From NCBI GenBank assembly GCA_041659605.1, contig JBAZXW010000017.1, positions 1 through 64,000 on the forward strand: DNA of 64,000 bases, given 5' to 3'. Shown piece by piece: positions 8,428 through 16,599 of this stretch. The position numbers were made by a program, and so were the translations under genes. Every line of letters begins with the position of its first letter. Within the stretch, counting starts at the first letter, position 1. The DNA comes from Solimonas sp041659605. Lineage in GTDB: Bacteria > Pseudomonadota > Gammaproteobacteria > Nevskiales > Nevskiaceae. The notes beneath the pieces were generated by a model. That model was given only the letters and a program-made list of their open reading frames with translations, was not told the origin of the DNA and searched no databases.

Positions 8428-9681
8428 TCAGCCACGCGCACCCACGCCGTATCGTTCCCGCGTATCGCGGATTTCCCGCGCCAGGCGCAGCCCTTTGTCG
8501 CGAATCGTGCGCCAGGCCAGACCCAGCTCGCCGGTGCTGAAAAAGCGCTTGCCGTACCTCCGCAGCGCGCGGCGGTCGATCTCGAAGCCGAGGCCGGGCG
8601 CGGACGGAAGTTCCAGTTCGCCATCGCGATGCACGAACGGCGTGGCCAGAATCGCGTCGCGCGCTTCCACCGTCCATGACGGTGGGTTAAGCGGGTATTC
8701 GAGGAAGCTGCGCTCGCGGTCTCCGCCGACGGCCATCATCTGCAGGTTCACGGCGAAGCCGATGCCATTGGTCCAGGTGTGCGGCGTGTACTTCAGGCCG
8801 TGCTGGCGACACAGGCGTATCACCTCCAGCGTCTGCGCGATTCCGCCGGTAAAGATCGCATCGGGCTGGAAATAACTGTAGCACCGACGTTCGATCATCA
8901 TCTTGAGTTCGGGCAGGCCGCTGGAATGGATCTCGCCACCGGCGATCGGCACCTTGCTGTACGCGGTCAGGGCCGACAGATCCTCATATGCGTCCATTGC
9001 CAGCGGTTCCTCGATCCAGGCCACGCCGAGGTCCGCGCATGCGTCCGCGAATCGCTTGGCGCGCGGCAGGTCCCACAGCGGCGCGTCGGCGATCGCAGTG
9101 ACACGCCACCCCTGGTTCGCATCGACCGCGATCGTCATGCGATCGCCCACCGCCCTGGCCACCGCTTCGACTTGGGCAATGTCCGCCGCTTCGTCGAAGT
9201 CGTGAACGCGCAGCTTGATCGCACGGAACCCCTCGGCGTAGCGCGCCTCCGCCTCGGCGACGCGCTCCCGCGGTGTCTTCACCTCGCCCGTGGAGGCGTA
9301 CAGGCGAATCCGGCCGCCCTCTGCACCGAGCAGCTTGTAGACGGGCACGCCGGCCAGCTTCGCCTTGATGTCCCAGCACGCCGGCTCGACCCAGAAGTTT
9401 CGCAGCCCGAGATACGACATCTCGCGCAACCGCTGCTGCACCAGACCGATGTCGGTAGCGTCGATGCCGATCATGTAGGGCGCGATGATCTCGCCGAAGC
9501 CGCGCCGTTCGCCGTGCATCGCCGGACCGGCCGACCAGCCCTCGGCGCCGCTCTCCGTCACGATCCGGATCAGGTCGAAGCGGTTTTCCGTCTGCGGGTA
9601 GCCCGGGATCCAGCTCGGATAGAACGGCTTCCGCAATGGAAAGGCAACGTGATAGAGCTCGATTCGGGTAATGCGCGACAT
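8428..9681 (-). CDS. enolase-superfamily enzyme (mandelate racemase/muconate lactonizing type)
   Basis: 417 residues, start at 9681 fixed by a GAGGAGA site. The N-terminal capping domain precedes a TIM barrel with recognisable active-site elements: AIKLRVH (KxR in place of the usual KxK on strand 2), metal ligands in AVDANQGW, WIEEPL and AGGE, and a His in TPHTWTNG at the strand-7/8 side. Family members abstract a proton alpha to a carboxylate, for example acid-sugar dehydratases and racemases; the exact substrate cannot be told. It is transcribed away from an AraC-type regulator and probably co-transcribed with the following lipoprotein hydrolase, suggesting a small catabolic unit. Confidence 0.87.
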   Translation of the reverse strand: MSRITRIELYHVAFPLRKPFYPSWIPGYPQTENRFDLIRIVTESGAEGWSAGPAMHGERRGFGEIIAPYMIGIDATDIGLVQQRLREMSYLGLRNFWVEPACWDIKAKLAGVPVYKLLGAEGGRIRLYASTGEVKTPRERVAEAEARYAEGFRAIKLRVHDFDEAADIAQVEAVARAVGDRMTIAVDANQGWRVTAIADAPLWDLPRAKRFADACADLGVAWIEEPLAMDAYEDLSALTAYSKVPIAGGEIHSSGLPELKMMIERRCYSYFQPDAIFTGGIAQTLEVIRLCRQHGLKYTPHTWTNGIGFAVNLQMMAVGGDRERSFLEYPLNPPSWTVEARDAILATPFVHRDGELELPSAPGLGFEIDRRALRRYGKRFFSTGELGLAWRTIRDKGLRLAREIRDTRERYGVGARG

Positions 9682-9789
9682 GGGGTCTCCTCGGTTTGTC
9701 GTTGATCTTGCAGAGCAGACCGCCTCTTGCACATTGACGGCAGCTCGGCAATTGATTGACATTTCGCGCCAAAGTGTCCGGTGTTCGCC

Positions 9790-10812
9790 ATGCTGGAGCC
9801 TCGAACCGTTGCCAATGCCTATGTACGCAGCCTGCTCAACACTGCGCAGGCCTGCGGCGCATTGAGTAGCGAAGTACTGCGCGGTCTGCCGCTCGACGAA
9901 GCAGCGCTGGCGGCACCCAGTGGACGCGTAGGGGTGGCGTTGGTGAATCGGATATGGGAACGCGCCGTGGCTCTGAGCGCAGATCCGGCATTGGGGTTGA
10001 AGCTGGCCGGCGCCGTGACGCCGTCGACCTTCCGCGTTCTGGGACTGGCCGTGATGAGTTGCGCCACGCTGCACGAGGCCATCCAGATTCTGCTGCGCTA
10101 TCAGCGGCTGGTCAGCGAGGCGGGAACGCTTTCCGCGCGACCCGGGCGTCGAGGCGAAGTCGATCTGGTCTACACGCAACAGCCCCTGCGATTCCAGATG
10201 CTCCCGCAGCAGGTCGAGGCGATTCTCGCCAGCGTTGTCTGCCAGGCGCGCTGGCTGGCGGGTCACAGCCTGCCGGCCGTGCACGCGACCTTCCGCCATC
10301 CGCCACAGGCCAGCCTGGATGAATACAGACGCGTGCTCGGCGCCGATCCCGAATTCGACGCGGACGAGGACAGGCTGTCCCTGACGCCGACATTCCTGAC
10401 CACTCCGCTGCCGCATGCAGACGCAGAGTTGTGCCGGCTGCATTGCGATCTCGCTGACGAGGAACTGGCCCGCCTGCCACAGATCGGATCAATCGGCGCC
10501 TTCACACTGCAATGGCTGGCCTCGAGGGCGAGCGGCACGATTCGAGTCGGCGACTTGGCGCAGGCACTGGGGCTCAGCGTGCGCAACCTGCAACGCCAAC
10601 TGGCCGCAGAAGGCAGGAGTTGGAGCCAACTGGTCGACACTGCGCGCCGCGATGCGCTGCAATCGCTGGTACGCAAGGGTCTGCCGCTGGGCGAAGCCGC
10701 AGAGCGGATGGGTTATCACGACGCGAGCAGCCTGAGCCGGGCCGCCCGGCGCTGGTTCGGCATGCCGCCCGGAAAATGGGCCCGCACCCGCAAACCGGAT
10801 TCCACAAGCTGA
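9790..10812 (+). CDS. AraC-family transcriptional regulator with arabinose-binding-like N-terminal domain
   Basis: 340 residues. About residues 1-200 resemble the N-terminal domain of the OruR/ArgR-like AraC group (LGLKLAGAVTPSTFRVLGLA). The C-terminal ~100 residues contain two helix-turn-helix motifs, including VGDLAQALGLSVRNLQRQL and GEAAERMGYHDASSLSRAARRWFG. The ATG at 9790 is preferred over an in-frame GTG at 9781. It is divergent from the enolase-family gene across 108 bp, so it most likely controls that gene and the downstream lipoprotein. The effector is unknown. Confidence 0.9.
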   Translation: MLEPRTVANAYVRSLLNTAQACGALSSEVLRGLPLDEAALAAPSGRVGVALVNRIWERAVALSADPALGLKLAGAVTPSTFRVLGLAVMSCATLHEAIQILLRYQRLVSEAGTLSARPGRRGEVDLVYTQQPLRFQMLPQQVEAILASVVCQARWLAGHSLPAVHATFRHPPQASLDEYRRVLGADPEFDADEDRLSLTPTFLTTPLPHADAELCRLHCDLADEELARLPQIGSIGAFTLQWLASRASGTIRVGDLAQALGLSVRNLQRQLAAEGRSWSQLVDTARRDALQSLVRKGLPLGEAAERMGYHDASSLSRAARRWFGMPPGKWARTRKPDSTS

Positions 10813-10833
10813 GCCTTTTCCGAGCAGCGGGCC

Positions 10834-10862
10834 TTGCCTTGGAGAACTGTCTTTATATACAG
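10834..10862 (+). promoter_or_regulatory. LexA-like SOS box overlapping a promoter
   Basis: CTGT-N8-ACAG at 10847-10862 with an AT-rich centre (CTTTATAT) fits the gammaproteobacterial LexA consensus, including A/T flanks. A sigma-70 promoter overlaps it: TTGCCT (10834-10839), 16 bp, TATACA (10856-10861). Repressor on the box would cover the -10 element. Downstream on the same strand are only two small ORFs (10980 and 11191). Seen in sequence; regulation is inferred. Confidence 0.6.
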
Positions 10863-10968
10863 TTACAACACGCCGCTCCACCCGACCGGCGCCTGCGAGA
10901 CGACAGCCGGACAAGCCATTGTTACCCAAGCGTATTTGATCGCTATCCGCAAGGGTCGAAAGGTGGTC

Positions 10969-10993
10969 TGAAACTATTTATGAAATATTTTCA
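10969..10993. promoter_or_regulatory. 25-bp AT-rich palindrome centred on a start codon
   Basis: TGAAA-c-TATTT (10969-10979) and AAATA-t-TTTCA (10983-10993) pair with one mismatch around the ATG at 10980-10982. As RNA it would place the start codon of the 31-residue ORF in a hairpin loop; as DNA it could be an operator. It is strikingly AT-rich against a roughly two-thirds GC background. Confidence 0.5.
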
Positions 10994-11075
10994 AACACTT
11001 ATGAACACACGCCCGCAAGCCGTTGGCCGATCCGCCAATGACAGCGGCACCTCCGGGACCGCAGACTTGTTTTAA
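10980..11075 (+). CDS. 31-residue hypothetical small protein
   Basis: A short frame (MKYFQTLMNTRPQ, ending GTSGTADLF) about 110 nt downstream of the LexA-like promoter. The ribosome-binding site is poor (GGTGG about 12 nt upstream) and the start sits in the loop of a palindrome. There is no membrane segment and no family I recognise. The case for a real gene is the dedicated promoter and the absence of any other gene in 10813-11190; the case against is its length and weak start. The region may instead encode a small RNA. Confidence 0.3.
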   Translation: MKYFQTLMNTRPQAVGRSANDSGTSGTADLF

Positions 11076-11190
11076 GCGAGCCGGTCGCTGGCAGGTCCGA
11101 ATCGGGCGTTCCGGGACGATTCCGACCAGCGCCGGAAGTGTTTTGCGGGTTCATGTGTTACGGGCCTCACGGCCTTGATTGGAGACGACC

Positions 11191-11442
11191 ATGGTGATCG
11201 AGCTTGTTCGCAGCTGCGACAGAGCCCCCCAAGTCAACCAGGACCTCGTCGCCATGCTGCGCGACGTGTTGGCCATGGCCGAGGCGGGAGAAGTCCAGGC
11301 CGCTGCGGTCGTCTATGTTCACGACAGCATTCCATCGATCTGTTACGAAGCCGACGGATATGAGGCCGAGGTGGCGTGCGCGGCACGGCAGATCGATGAG
11401 GAGATGCGCAATGTCCTGTTCTTCGACGCCGACACCGCCTGA
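11191..11442 (+). CDS. 83-residue hypothetical protein
   Basis: The start at 11191 is supported by GGAG at 11181-11184; an upstream in-frame TTG at 11179 overlaps that site. The product is acidic with predicted helix (LVAMLRDVLAMAEAGEVQAA) followed by a strand (AVVYVHD), a pattern seen in short alpha/beta proteins of unknown function in bacteria and phages. It has three cysteines and no membrane segment or signal peptide. It is convergent with pyruvate carboxylase (11 bp between stops). It could share the SOS-like transcript that begins near 10868, but the 115-nt gap after the preceding small ORF could hold its own promoter. I cannot assign a function. Confidence 0.6.
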   Translation: MVIELVRSCDRAPQVNQDLVAMLRDVLAMAEAGEVQAAAVVYVHDSIPSICYEADGYEAEVACAARQIDEEMRNVLFFDADTA

Positions 11443-11453
11443 TCCACGTTTGC

Positions 11454-14400
11454 TCAACGCTCGATCGTCAGCAGCAGGTCGTGCGCATTGATGATGCTGC
11501 CGCGATGAACCAGGACTTGCTGGATTGTCGCGTCGGCCTCGGCGCGGATTTGCGTCTCCATCTTCATCGCCTCGATCGATAAGAGCGGATCGCCCTTCTT
11601 CACCTTCTGCCCGGGCTTGACCGCAACCGAGACGATCATGCCCGGCATCGGCGCGCCGACGTGCGCCGGATTACCGTCCTCCGCCTTGGGCCGCTCGGCC
11701 GGGCCGCTGGCGCCGGCCTTGGGCACGCGCACGACGCGCGGCTGGCCGTTGAGCTCGAAGAACAGCTTCACCGCGCCCTCCTCCGGCACCTCGGTCTTGC
11801 CCTGCAGCTTGATCAGCAGGGTCTTGCCGGGTTCAAGATCGACCGACACTTCCTCGCCTTCCTGCAAGCCGTAGAAGAACAGCGGCGTCGGCAGCACGGA
11901 GACGTCGCCGAAGTGGCTGCGGTGCTCGGCGTACTCGCGGAAGACCTTCGGATACATCAACCATGACGCCAGATCCGCGTCATCGAGCTTGCGGCCGGCG
12001 GCCTTCTCGCCTTCCGCGCGCGCGACCTCGAGATCGACGGCGGTCAGCGACGCGCCGGGCCGTCCTTCAAGGGGCTTTGCGCCCTTGAGCACCTTCTTCT
12101 GTAGTTCCACCGGAAAGCCGTCCGGTGGATAGCCCAGCTCGCCGCGGAACAGCGAGATCACGGACTCGGGAAACGCGACTTCGCGCTCCGGATCGGTCAC
12201 GTCATCGGCGTCGAGATCATTGGCGACCATGAACAGCGCCATGTCACCGACGACCTTCGAGGTCGGCGTGACCTTGACGATGTCGCCGAACAGCTGGTTG
12301 ACCGCCGCGTAGGCCTTCGACACTTCCGGCCAGCGCGGCTCCAGGCCCAGCGCCCGCGCCTGCTCGCGCAGATTGGTGTACTGACCGCCGGGCATCTCGT
12401 GGCGATAGACGTCAGAGGTGCCGGAGCGGATGTCGGCCTCGAAGGGCGCGTAATAGCGGCGCACGCCTTCCCAGTAGGTCGAGACCGCTTGCAGATGATC
12501 GAAGGACAGGCCCGGATCGCGCTGGCCGCCGGACAGCGCCGCGGCGATCGCGCCTAGGTTCGGCTGCGAGGTCAGGCCGGACATGCTGTCGAGCGCGCCG
12601 TCGACGGCGTCGCAGCCGGCGTCGATCGCGGCGAGCACGCTGGCGGCGCTGATGCCGCTGGTGTCGTGCGTGTGGAAGTGGATCGGCAAGCCGACTTCCT
12701 GCTTGAGCGCGGAGACCAGCGCGTGCGCGGCGCGCGGCCGGCACACGCCGGCCATGTCCTTGATGCCGATGACGTGTGCGCCGGCTTTCTCAAGCTGCCG
12801 CGCCATGTCGACGTAGTACTTCAGGCTGTACTTGGGCCGCGATTCGTCGAACAGATCGCCGGTGTAGCAGATCGCGGCCTCGCAGAGCATGCCGGACTCG
12901 CGCACCGCGTCGATCGCCACGCGCATGTTCTCGACCCAGTTCAGCGAGTCGAAGACGCGGAACACGTCGACGCCGTTGCCCGCCGCCTGCTGCACGAACT
13001 GGCGCACGACGTTGTCCGGGTAGTTGGTGTAGCCGACTGCGTTGGAGGCGCGCAGCAGCATCTGGAACAGGATGTTCGGGACGGCTTCGCGCAGTTGCGC
13101 CAGGCGTTCCCAGGGATCTTCCTTGAGAAAGCGCAGCGCGACATCGAAGGTCGCGCCGCCCCAGCATTCCAGCGACAACAGCTGCGGCAGCATGCGCGCG
13201 TAGTACGGCGCGATCGCGGCCATGTCACGCGTGCGCATGCGCGTGGCGAACAGCGACTGGTGCGCGTCGCGCATCGTCGTGTCGGTCAGCAGCACCTGCG
13301 GCTGCTTGAGCATCCACGCGGCGAAGCCGTCGGCACCGAGCTGCTTGAAGCGGTCGCGCGTCCCGGCTGGAATCGGCGCGGACAGGTCGCATTGCGGCAG
13401 CACCGGCTCGGCCATCGGCGTCATCGGCGCCGTCCGCCCCTTCATTTCCGGATTGCCATTGACGGCGACTTCGCCGATGAAGCGCAGCAGGCGCGTGGCA
13501 CGGTCGCGGCGCTTGGCAAAGTGGAACAGCTCCGGCGTTTCGTCGATGAAGCGTGTGGTGTTCTCGCCGGACAGGAACAGCGGATGGTTGATGACGTTTT
13601 CGAGGAACTGCAGGTTGCTCGACAGCCCGCGGATGCGGAACTCGCGCAGGGCGCGGTCCATGCGCTGGCTGGCCTCGATCGCGGTTGGCGCCCAAGTCGT
13701 GACCTTGACCAGCAGCGAGTCGTAGTAAGGCGTGATCACCGCGCCGGAATAGGCGGTACCGCCGTCGAGGCGCACGCCAAAACCGGCGGCGCTGCGGTAA
13801 GCCGTCAGGCGGCCGTAGTCGGGCGTGAAATTGTTCTCGGGATCCTCGGTGGTGACGCGGCACTGCAGCGCGTGGCCATTGAGAGCGATATCGTCCTGCA
13901 CCGGCACGCCGCAGGCCTCGGTGCCGATGGCTGCGCCTTCAGTGACGCGGATCTGCGCCTTGACGATGTCGATGCCGGTGATTTCCTCGGTGACCGTGTG
14001 CTCGACCTGGATGCGCGGGTTGACCTCGATGAAGTAGAACTTGTCGGTGTCGGCATCCATCAGGAACTCGACGGTGCCGGCGTGGCTGTAGTTCACCGCC
14101 CGCCCCAGGCGCAGCGCCGCCTCGCACAGCCCGGCGCGCTGCGCATCGTTCAGATACGGCGCCGGCGCGCGCTCGACAACTTTCTGGTTGCGCCGCTGCA
14201 CCGAGCAGTCGCGCTCGAACAGGTGGACCAGGTTGCCCTGGGTGTCGCCGAGAATCTGTACCTCGACGTGGCGCGCGCGGCGCACCAGCTTTTCGAGGTA
14301 CACCTCGTCGTTGCCGAAGGCGGACAGGGCTTCGCGGCGGGCGACGTCGACCTGCGTTTCGAGATCGGACGCGGACTCGATCACGCGCATGCCGCGACCG

Positions 14401-14900
14401 CCGCCGCCCCAGCTGGCCTTGAGCATCAGCGGGTAGCCGACGGCGGCGGCCTGCGCCTTGATCGCAGGCAACTCGCGCGGCAGCGGGCCGGTCGCCGGCA
14501 TCACCGGCACACCCGCCTTGACCGCGACCTCGCGCGCCGCGACCTTGTTGCCGAGCGTGCGCATGACCTCGGGCCGCGGGCCGATGAACAGGATGCCGGC
14601 GCGCGCGCAGGCTTCGGCGAAGTCCGGGTTTTCGGACAGGAAGCCGTAGCCCGGATGGATCGCGTCAACACCCGCCTGCTGCGCGACGCGAATGATCCCG
14701 TCGATATCCAGGTAGGCCGCGATCGGCTTCTGGCCGGCGCCGACCCGATAGCTCTCGTCGGCCTTGAAGCGGTGCAGCGCGTAGCGGTCCTCGTTGGCGT
14801 AGATCGCCACCGTGCGGATGCCCAGCTCGGCGGCCGCGCGCATCACGCGGATCGCAATTTCCGAACGGTTGGCGACGAGCAGCTTGCGGATGCGGCGCAT
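11454..14900 (-). CDS. pyc: pyruvate carboxylase, single-chain
   Basis: Biotin enzyme making oxaloacetate from pyruvate, bicarbonate and ATP to refill the TCA cycle. The 1148 residues show all three modules in one chain. Biotin carboxylase covers about 1-450 (RKLLVANRSEIAIRV start, ASWGGGGRGMRVIES ATP loop). Carboxyltransferase covers about 530-1000 (LLTDTTMRDAHQSLFATRMR). The biotin carrier domain has EAMKMET with the biotinyl Lys at about residue 1113. Length is that of standard pyruvate carboxylases. The start at 14900 has GAGG 9 nt upstream; the frame continues 11 codons further but those residues look unrelated. Convergent with the 83-residue ORF. Confidence 0.96.
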   Translation of the reverse strand: MRRIRKLLVANRSEIAIRVMRAAAELGIRTVAIYANEDRYALHRFKADESYRVGAGQKPIAAYLDIDGIIRVAQQAGVDAIHPGYGFLSENPDFAEACARAGILFIGPRPEVMRTLGNKVAAREVAVKAGVPVMPATGPLPRELPAIKAQAAAVGYPLMLKASWGGGGRGMRVIESASDLETQVDVARREALSAFGNDEVYLEKLVRRARHVEVQILGDTQGNLVHLFERDCSVQRRNQKVVERAPAPYLNDAQRAGLCEAALRLGRAVNYSHAGTVEFLMDADTDKFYFIEVNPRIQVEHTVTEEITGIDIVKAQIRVTEGAAIGTEACGVPVQDDIALNGHALQCRVTTEDPENNFTPDYGRLTAYRSAAGFGVRLDGGTAYSGAVITPYYDSLLVKVTTWAPTAIEASQRMDRALREFRIRGLSSNLQFLENVINHPLFLSGENTTRFIDETPELFHFAKRRDRATRLLRFIGEVAVNGNPEMKGRTAPMTPMAEPVLPQCDLSAPIPAGTRDRFKQLGADGFAAWMLKQPQVLLTDTTMRDAHQSLFATRMRTRDMAAIAPYYARMLPQLLSLECWGGATFDVALRFLKEDPWERLAQLREAVPNILFQMLLRASNAVGYTNYPDNVVRQFVQQAAGNGVDVFRVFDSLNWVENMRVAIDAVRESGMLCEAAICYTGDLFDESRPKYSLKYYVDMARQLEKAGAHVIGIKDMAGVCRPRAAHALVSALKQEVGLPIHFHTHDTSGISAASVLAAIDAGCDAVDGALDSMSGLTSQPNLGAIAAALSGGQRDPGLSFDHLQAVSTYWEGVRRYYAPFEADIRSGTSDVYRHEMPGGQYTNLREQARALGLEPRWPEVSKAYAAVNQLFGDIVKVTPTSKVVGDMALFMVANDLDADDVTDPEREVAFPESVISLFRGELGYPPDGFPVELQKKVLKGAKPLEGRPGASLTAVDLEVARAEGEKAAGRKLDDADLASWLMYPKVFREYAEHRSHFGDVSVLPTPLFFYGLQEGEEVSVDLEPGKTLLIKLQGKTEVPEEGAVKLFFELNGQPRVVRVPKAGASGPAERPKAEDGNPAHVGAPMPGMIVSVAVKPGQKVKKGDPLLSIEAMKMETQIRAEADATIQQVLVHRGSIINAHDLLLTIER

Positions 14901-15091
14901 GGACGACGACCTCGGGTATTGGGGAAGGGGCATAGTCTGCCGGGATATTCGCCGCGACGCCCCCCACCGTGGGTTGGGTGTCAGACAATCCCGCGATCTG
15001 ACGGGCGTTCATATCCGGCGAACGGGCGGCGCCGTGCTCGGACCGATGGGCCGCTACAGTAAGACCTGCCTTCTTCCCACCTGTGTTGCTC

Positions 15092-16381
15092 ATGGCGGTT
15101 TCCAATCTCGGTCAGGTTCTGGATCAGCTGCACGCCTGGCACCCGTACCCGCGCGCGATGCTCGTGTACGTGGACGTCCGCCACATGCGCAGCATCAACC
15201 AGCTGGCCGTGCCGGGCGGCGGCGATGCCGTGATCCGCGAAGTCCTGCGGACCCTGCGCGACTGGGCCGGCAACCAGGGCCTGGCCGATCGTATCTGGAG
15301 CAATGAATTCGTCGCCGCCAAGGCGGTCGACAACGGCCAGACCGCGATCGACGAGGCTGCCGCCCTGCGCGAACGGCTGGGCAGCATCCGCTATGCCTCC
15401 GCCATCGGCGAGAACAGCATTGCCGTCGCCCTGGGCTTGGTCGTGACGCTGGATGACGAACACTGGGCAGAGCATTTGGCGCACGCCGCCGAAGCCTGCG
15501 TCGCCGCCAAGAAGCGCGGGCTCAACCAGATCGTTTCCTATGCGTCGCTGCAGCGCGGAGCCTCCGATGCTCAGATCGATGCCGGGCATGTGCGCGAATT
15601 CAGACGCCTGCGCGACGAAGGGCTGCTGCTGCTTGATCCACAGCCGGTGATGGACATCCGCGGCGAGCAACCGCGGTTGGCAAAGGCCGAATTCCTCATC
15701 CGCCGGATCGAAAACGGCAGCCATCACACGCTGCCGGCCAGCATGATCGAGACGATGGAGTACTTCGGACTGGCGACCGAACTCGACAGCTTCTCGGCCC
15801 ACTACGTGCTGACCTGGGCCGCGGCGCATCCCGAAGCCCTCGAACGGCTCGACGGCATTACGCTGAACCTGTCTGCACGCACGCTGGTGGACGGCCGCTT
15901 CATGAACCGCCTGTACGAGGACACGCGCAGCCTGGGTCTGCCACCCGGCAAGCTCGGCTTCGAGATCACCGAAACGGCGGCGATCGAGCACCTGGATCTG
16001 GCCGCCGACCTGATCCGCGATTTCCACCAGATCGGCTGCACCTTCAGCCTCGACGACTTCGGTTCGGGCCTGAGTTCCTTTGCCTATCTGCATTCCTTGC
16101 CGGTCGACGAGGTCAAGATCGACGGGCGCTTCATCCACGACATCGCCGCGAATCAGGTCTCGCAGGAGATCGTGCGGGCGATCCAGCAGGTGGCCCGTGC
16201 GACCGGCAAGCGCACGGTCGCCGAGTTCGTCGACCACCCGGACAAGCTGGCGGCACTCAAGACACTGCGCGTCGATTTCGCGCAGGGCTGGCTGTTCCAT
16301 CCGGCCCTGCCCAGTGAGCGGTTCCTCGATCTGCTGCCGGAAAAACCTCTCACCGTCCGCCGCCACGCCTCCGCAGGCTGA
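15092..16381 (+). CDS. EAL-domain protein with degenerate GGDEF domain
   Basis: 429 residues, no membrane segment, so cytosolic. The N-terminal ~150 residues look like a GGDEF fold with the signature lost (WSNEF at residues 69-73), so diguanylate cyclase activity is unlikely. The C-terminal ~250 residues are an EAL domain. The motif itself reads AEFL (E200) instead of EAL, but LNLSAR, EITETA, LDDFGSGLSS, VKIDGRF and a Gln near the end (FAQGW) keep most catalytic and metal-binding residues. It may be a cyclic-di-GMP phosphodiesterase or a c-di-GMP-binding effector. ATG 15092 was chosen over GTG 15083; neither has a clear ribosome site. Confidence 0.85.
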   Translation: MAVSNLGQVLDQLHAWHPYPRAMLVYVDVRHMRSINQLAVPGGGDAVIREVLRTLRDWAGNQGLADRIWSNEFVAAKAVDNGQTAIDEAAALRERLGSIRYASAIGENSIAVALGLVVTLDDEHWAEHLAHAAEACVAAKKRGLNQIVSYASLQRGASDAQIDAGHVREFRRLRDEGLLLLDPQPVMDIRGEQPRLAKAEFLIRRIENGSHHTLPASMIETMEYFGLATELDSFSAHYVLTWAAAHPEALERLDGITLNLSARTLVDGRFMNRLYEDTRSLGLPPGKLGFEITETAAIEHLDLAADLIRDFHQIGCTFSLDDFGSGLSSFAYLHSLPVDEVKIDGRFIHDIAANQVSQEIVRAIQQVARATGKRTVAEFVDHPDKLAALKTLRVDFAQGWLFHPALPSERFLDLLPEKPLTVRRHASAG

Positions 16382-16497
16382 TCGCCGCGCGATCCGCGCA
16401 GTTCCCGTGTAAATGGGGCTGCGTTTCCACCTGTACGGCATCCGATGAGCCGCCCAGCACTGGCCGGACAGACAGTGCCCCCGTGCAATTTCGGCCA

Positions 16498-16540
16498 ATA
16501 CGCCACGGTATGTTTGCGTCGCAACATACGCCACAGTATG
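16498..16540. promoter_or_regulatory. twin ATACGCCACRGTATG operators over a promoter
   Basis: Two near-identical 15-bp sites, 16498-16512 and 16526-16540, start 28 bp apart. Each is itself an inverted repeat ATAC-N6-GTAT. A candidate promoter TTGCGT (16514-16519), 17 bp, TATGGG (16537-16542) overlaps them. The array lies 60 nt before the acyl-CoA dehydrogenase start, suggesting repression by a dimeric, probably TetR-type, regulator. The regulator is not identified; the TetR gene at 51617 is only one possibility. Confidence 0.6.
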
Positions 16541-16599
16541 GGCAGAGTTTCATTGCCTGCGAGCGCTGCCTCGACCTATCCCATCCGCCGGAGATCCTG

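Noticed and set aside
12666..15062. Long open frame (~800 codons) on the plus strand opposite pyruvate carboxylase
   Set aside because: Shadow of the codon bias of the real gene; composition is Arg/His/Asp-rich with no domain, while the minus strand encodes a full pyruvate carboxylase.
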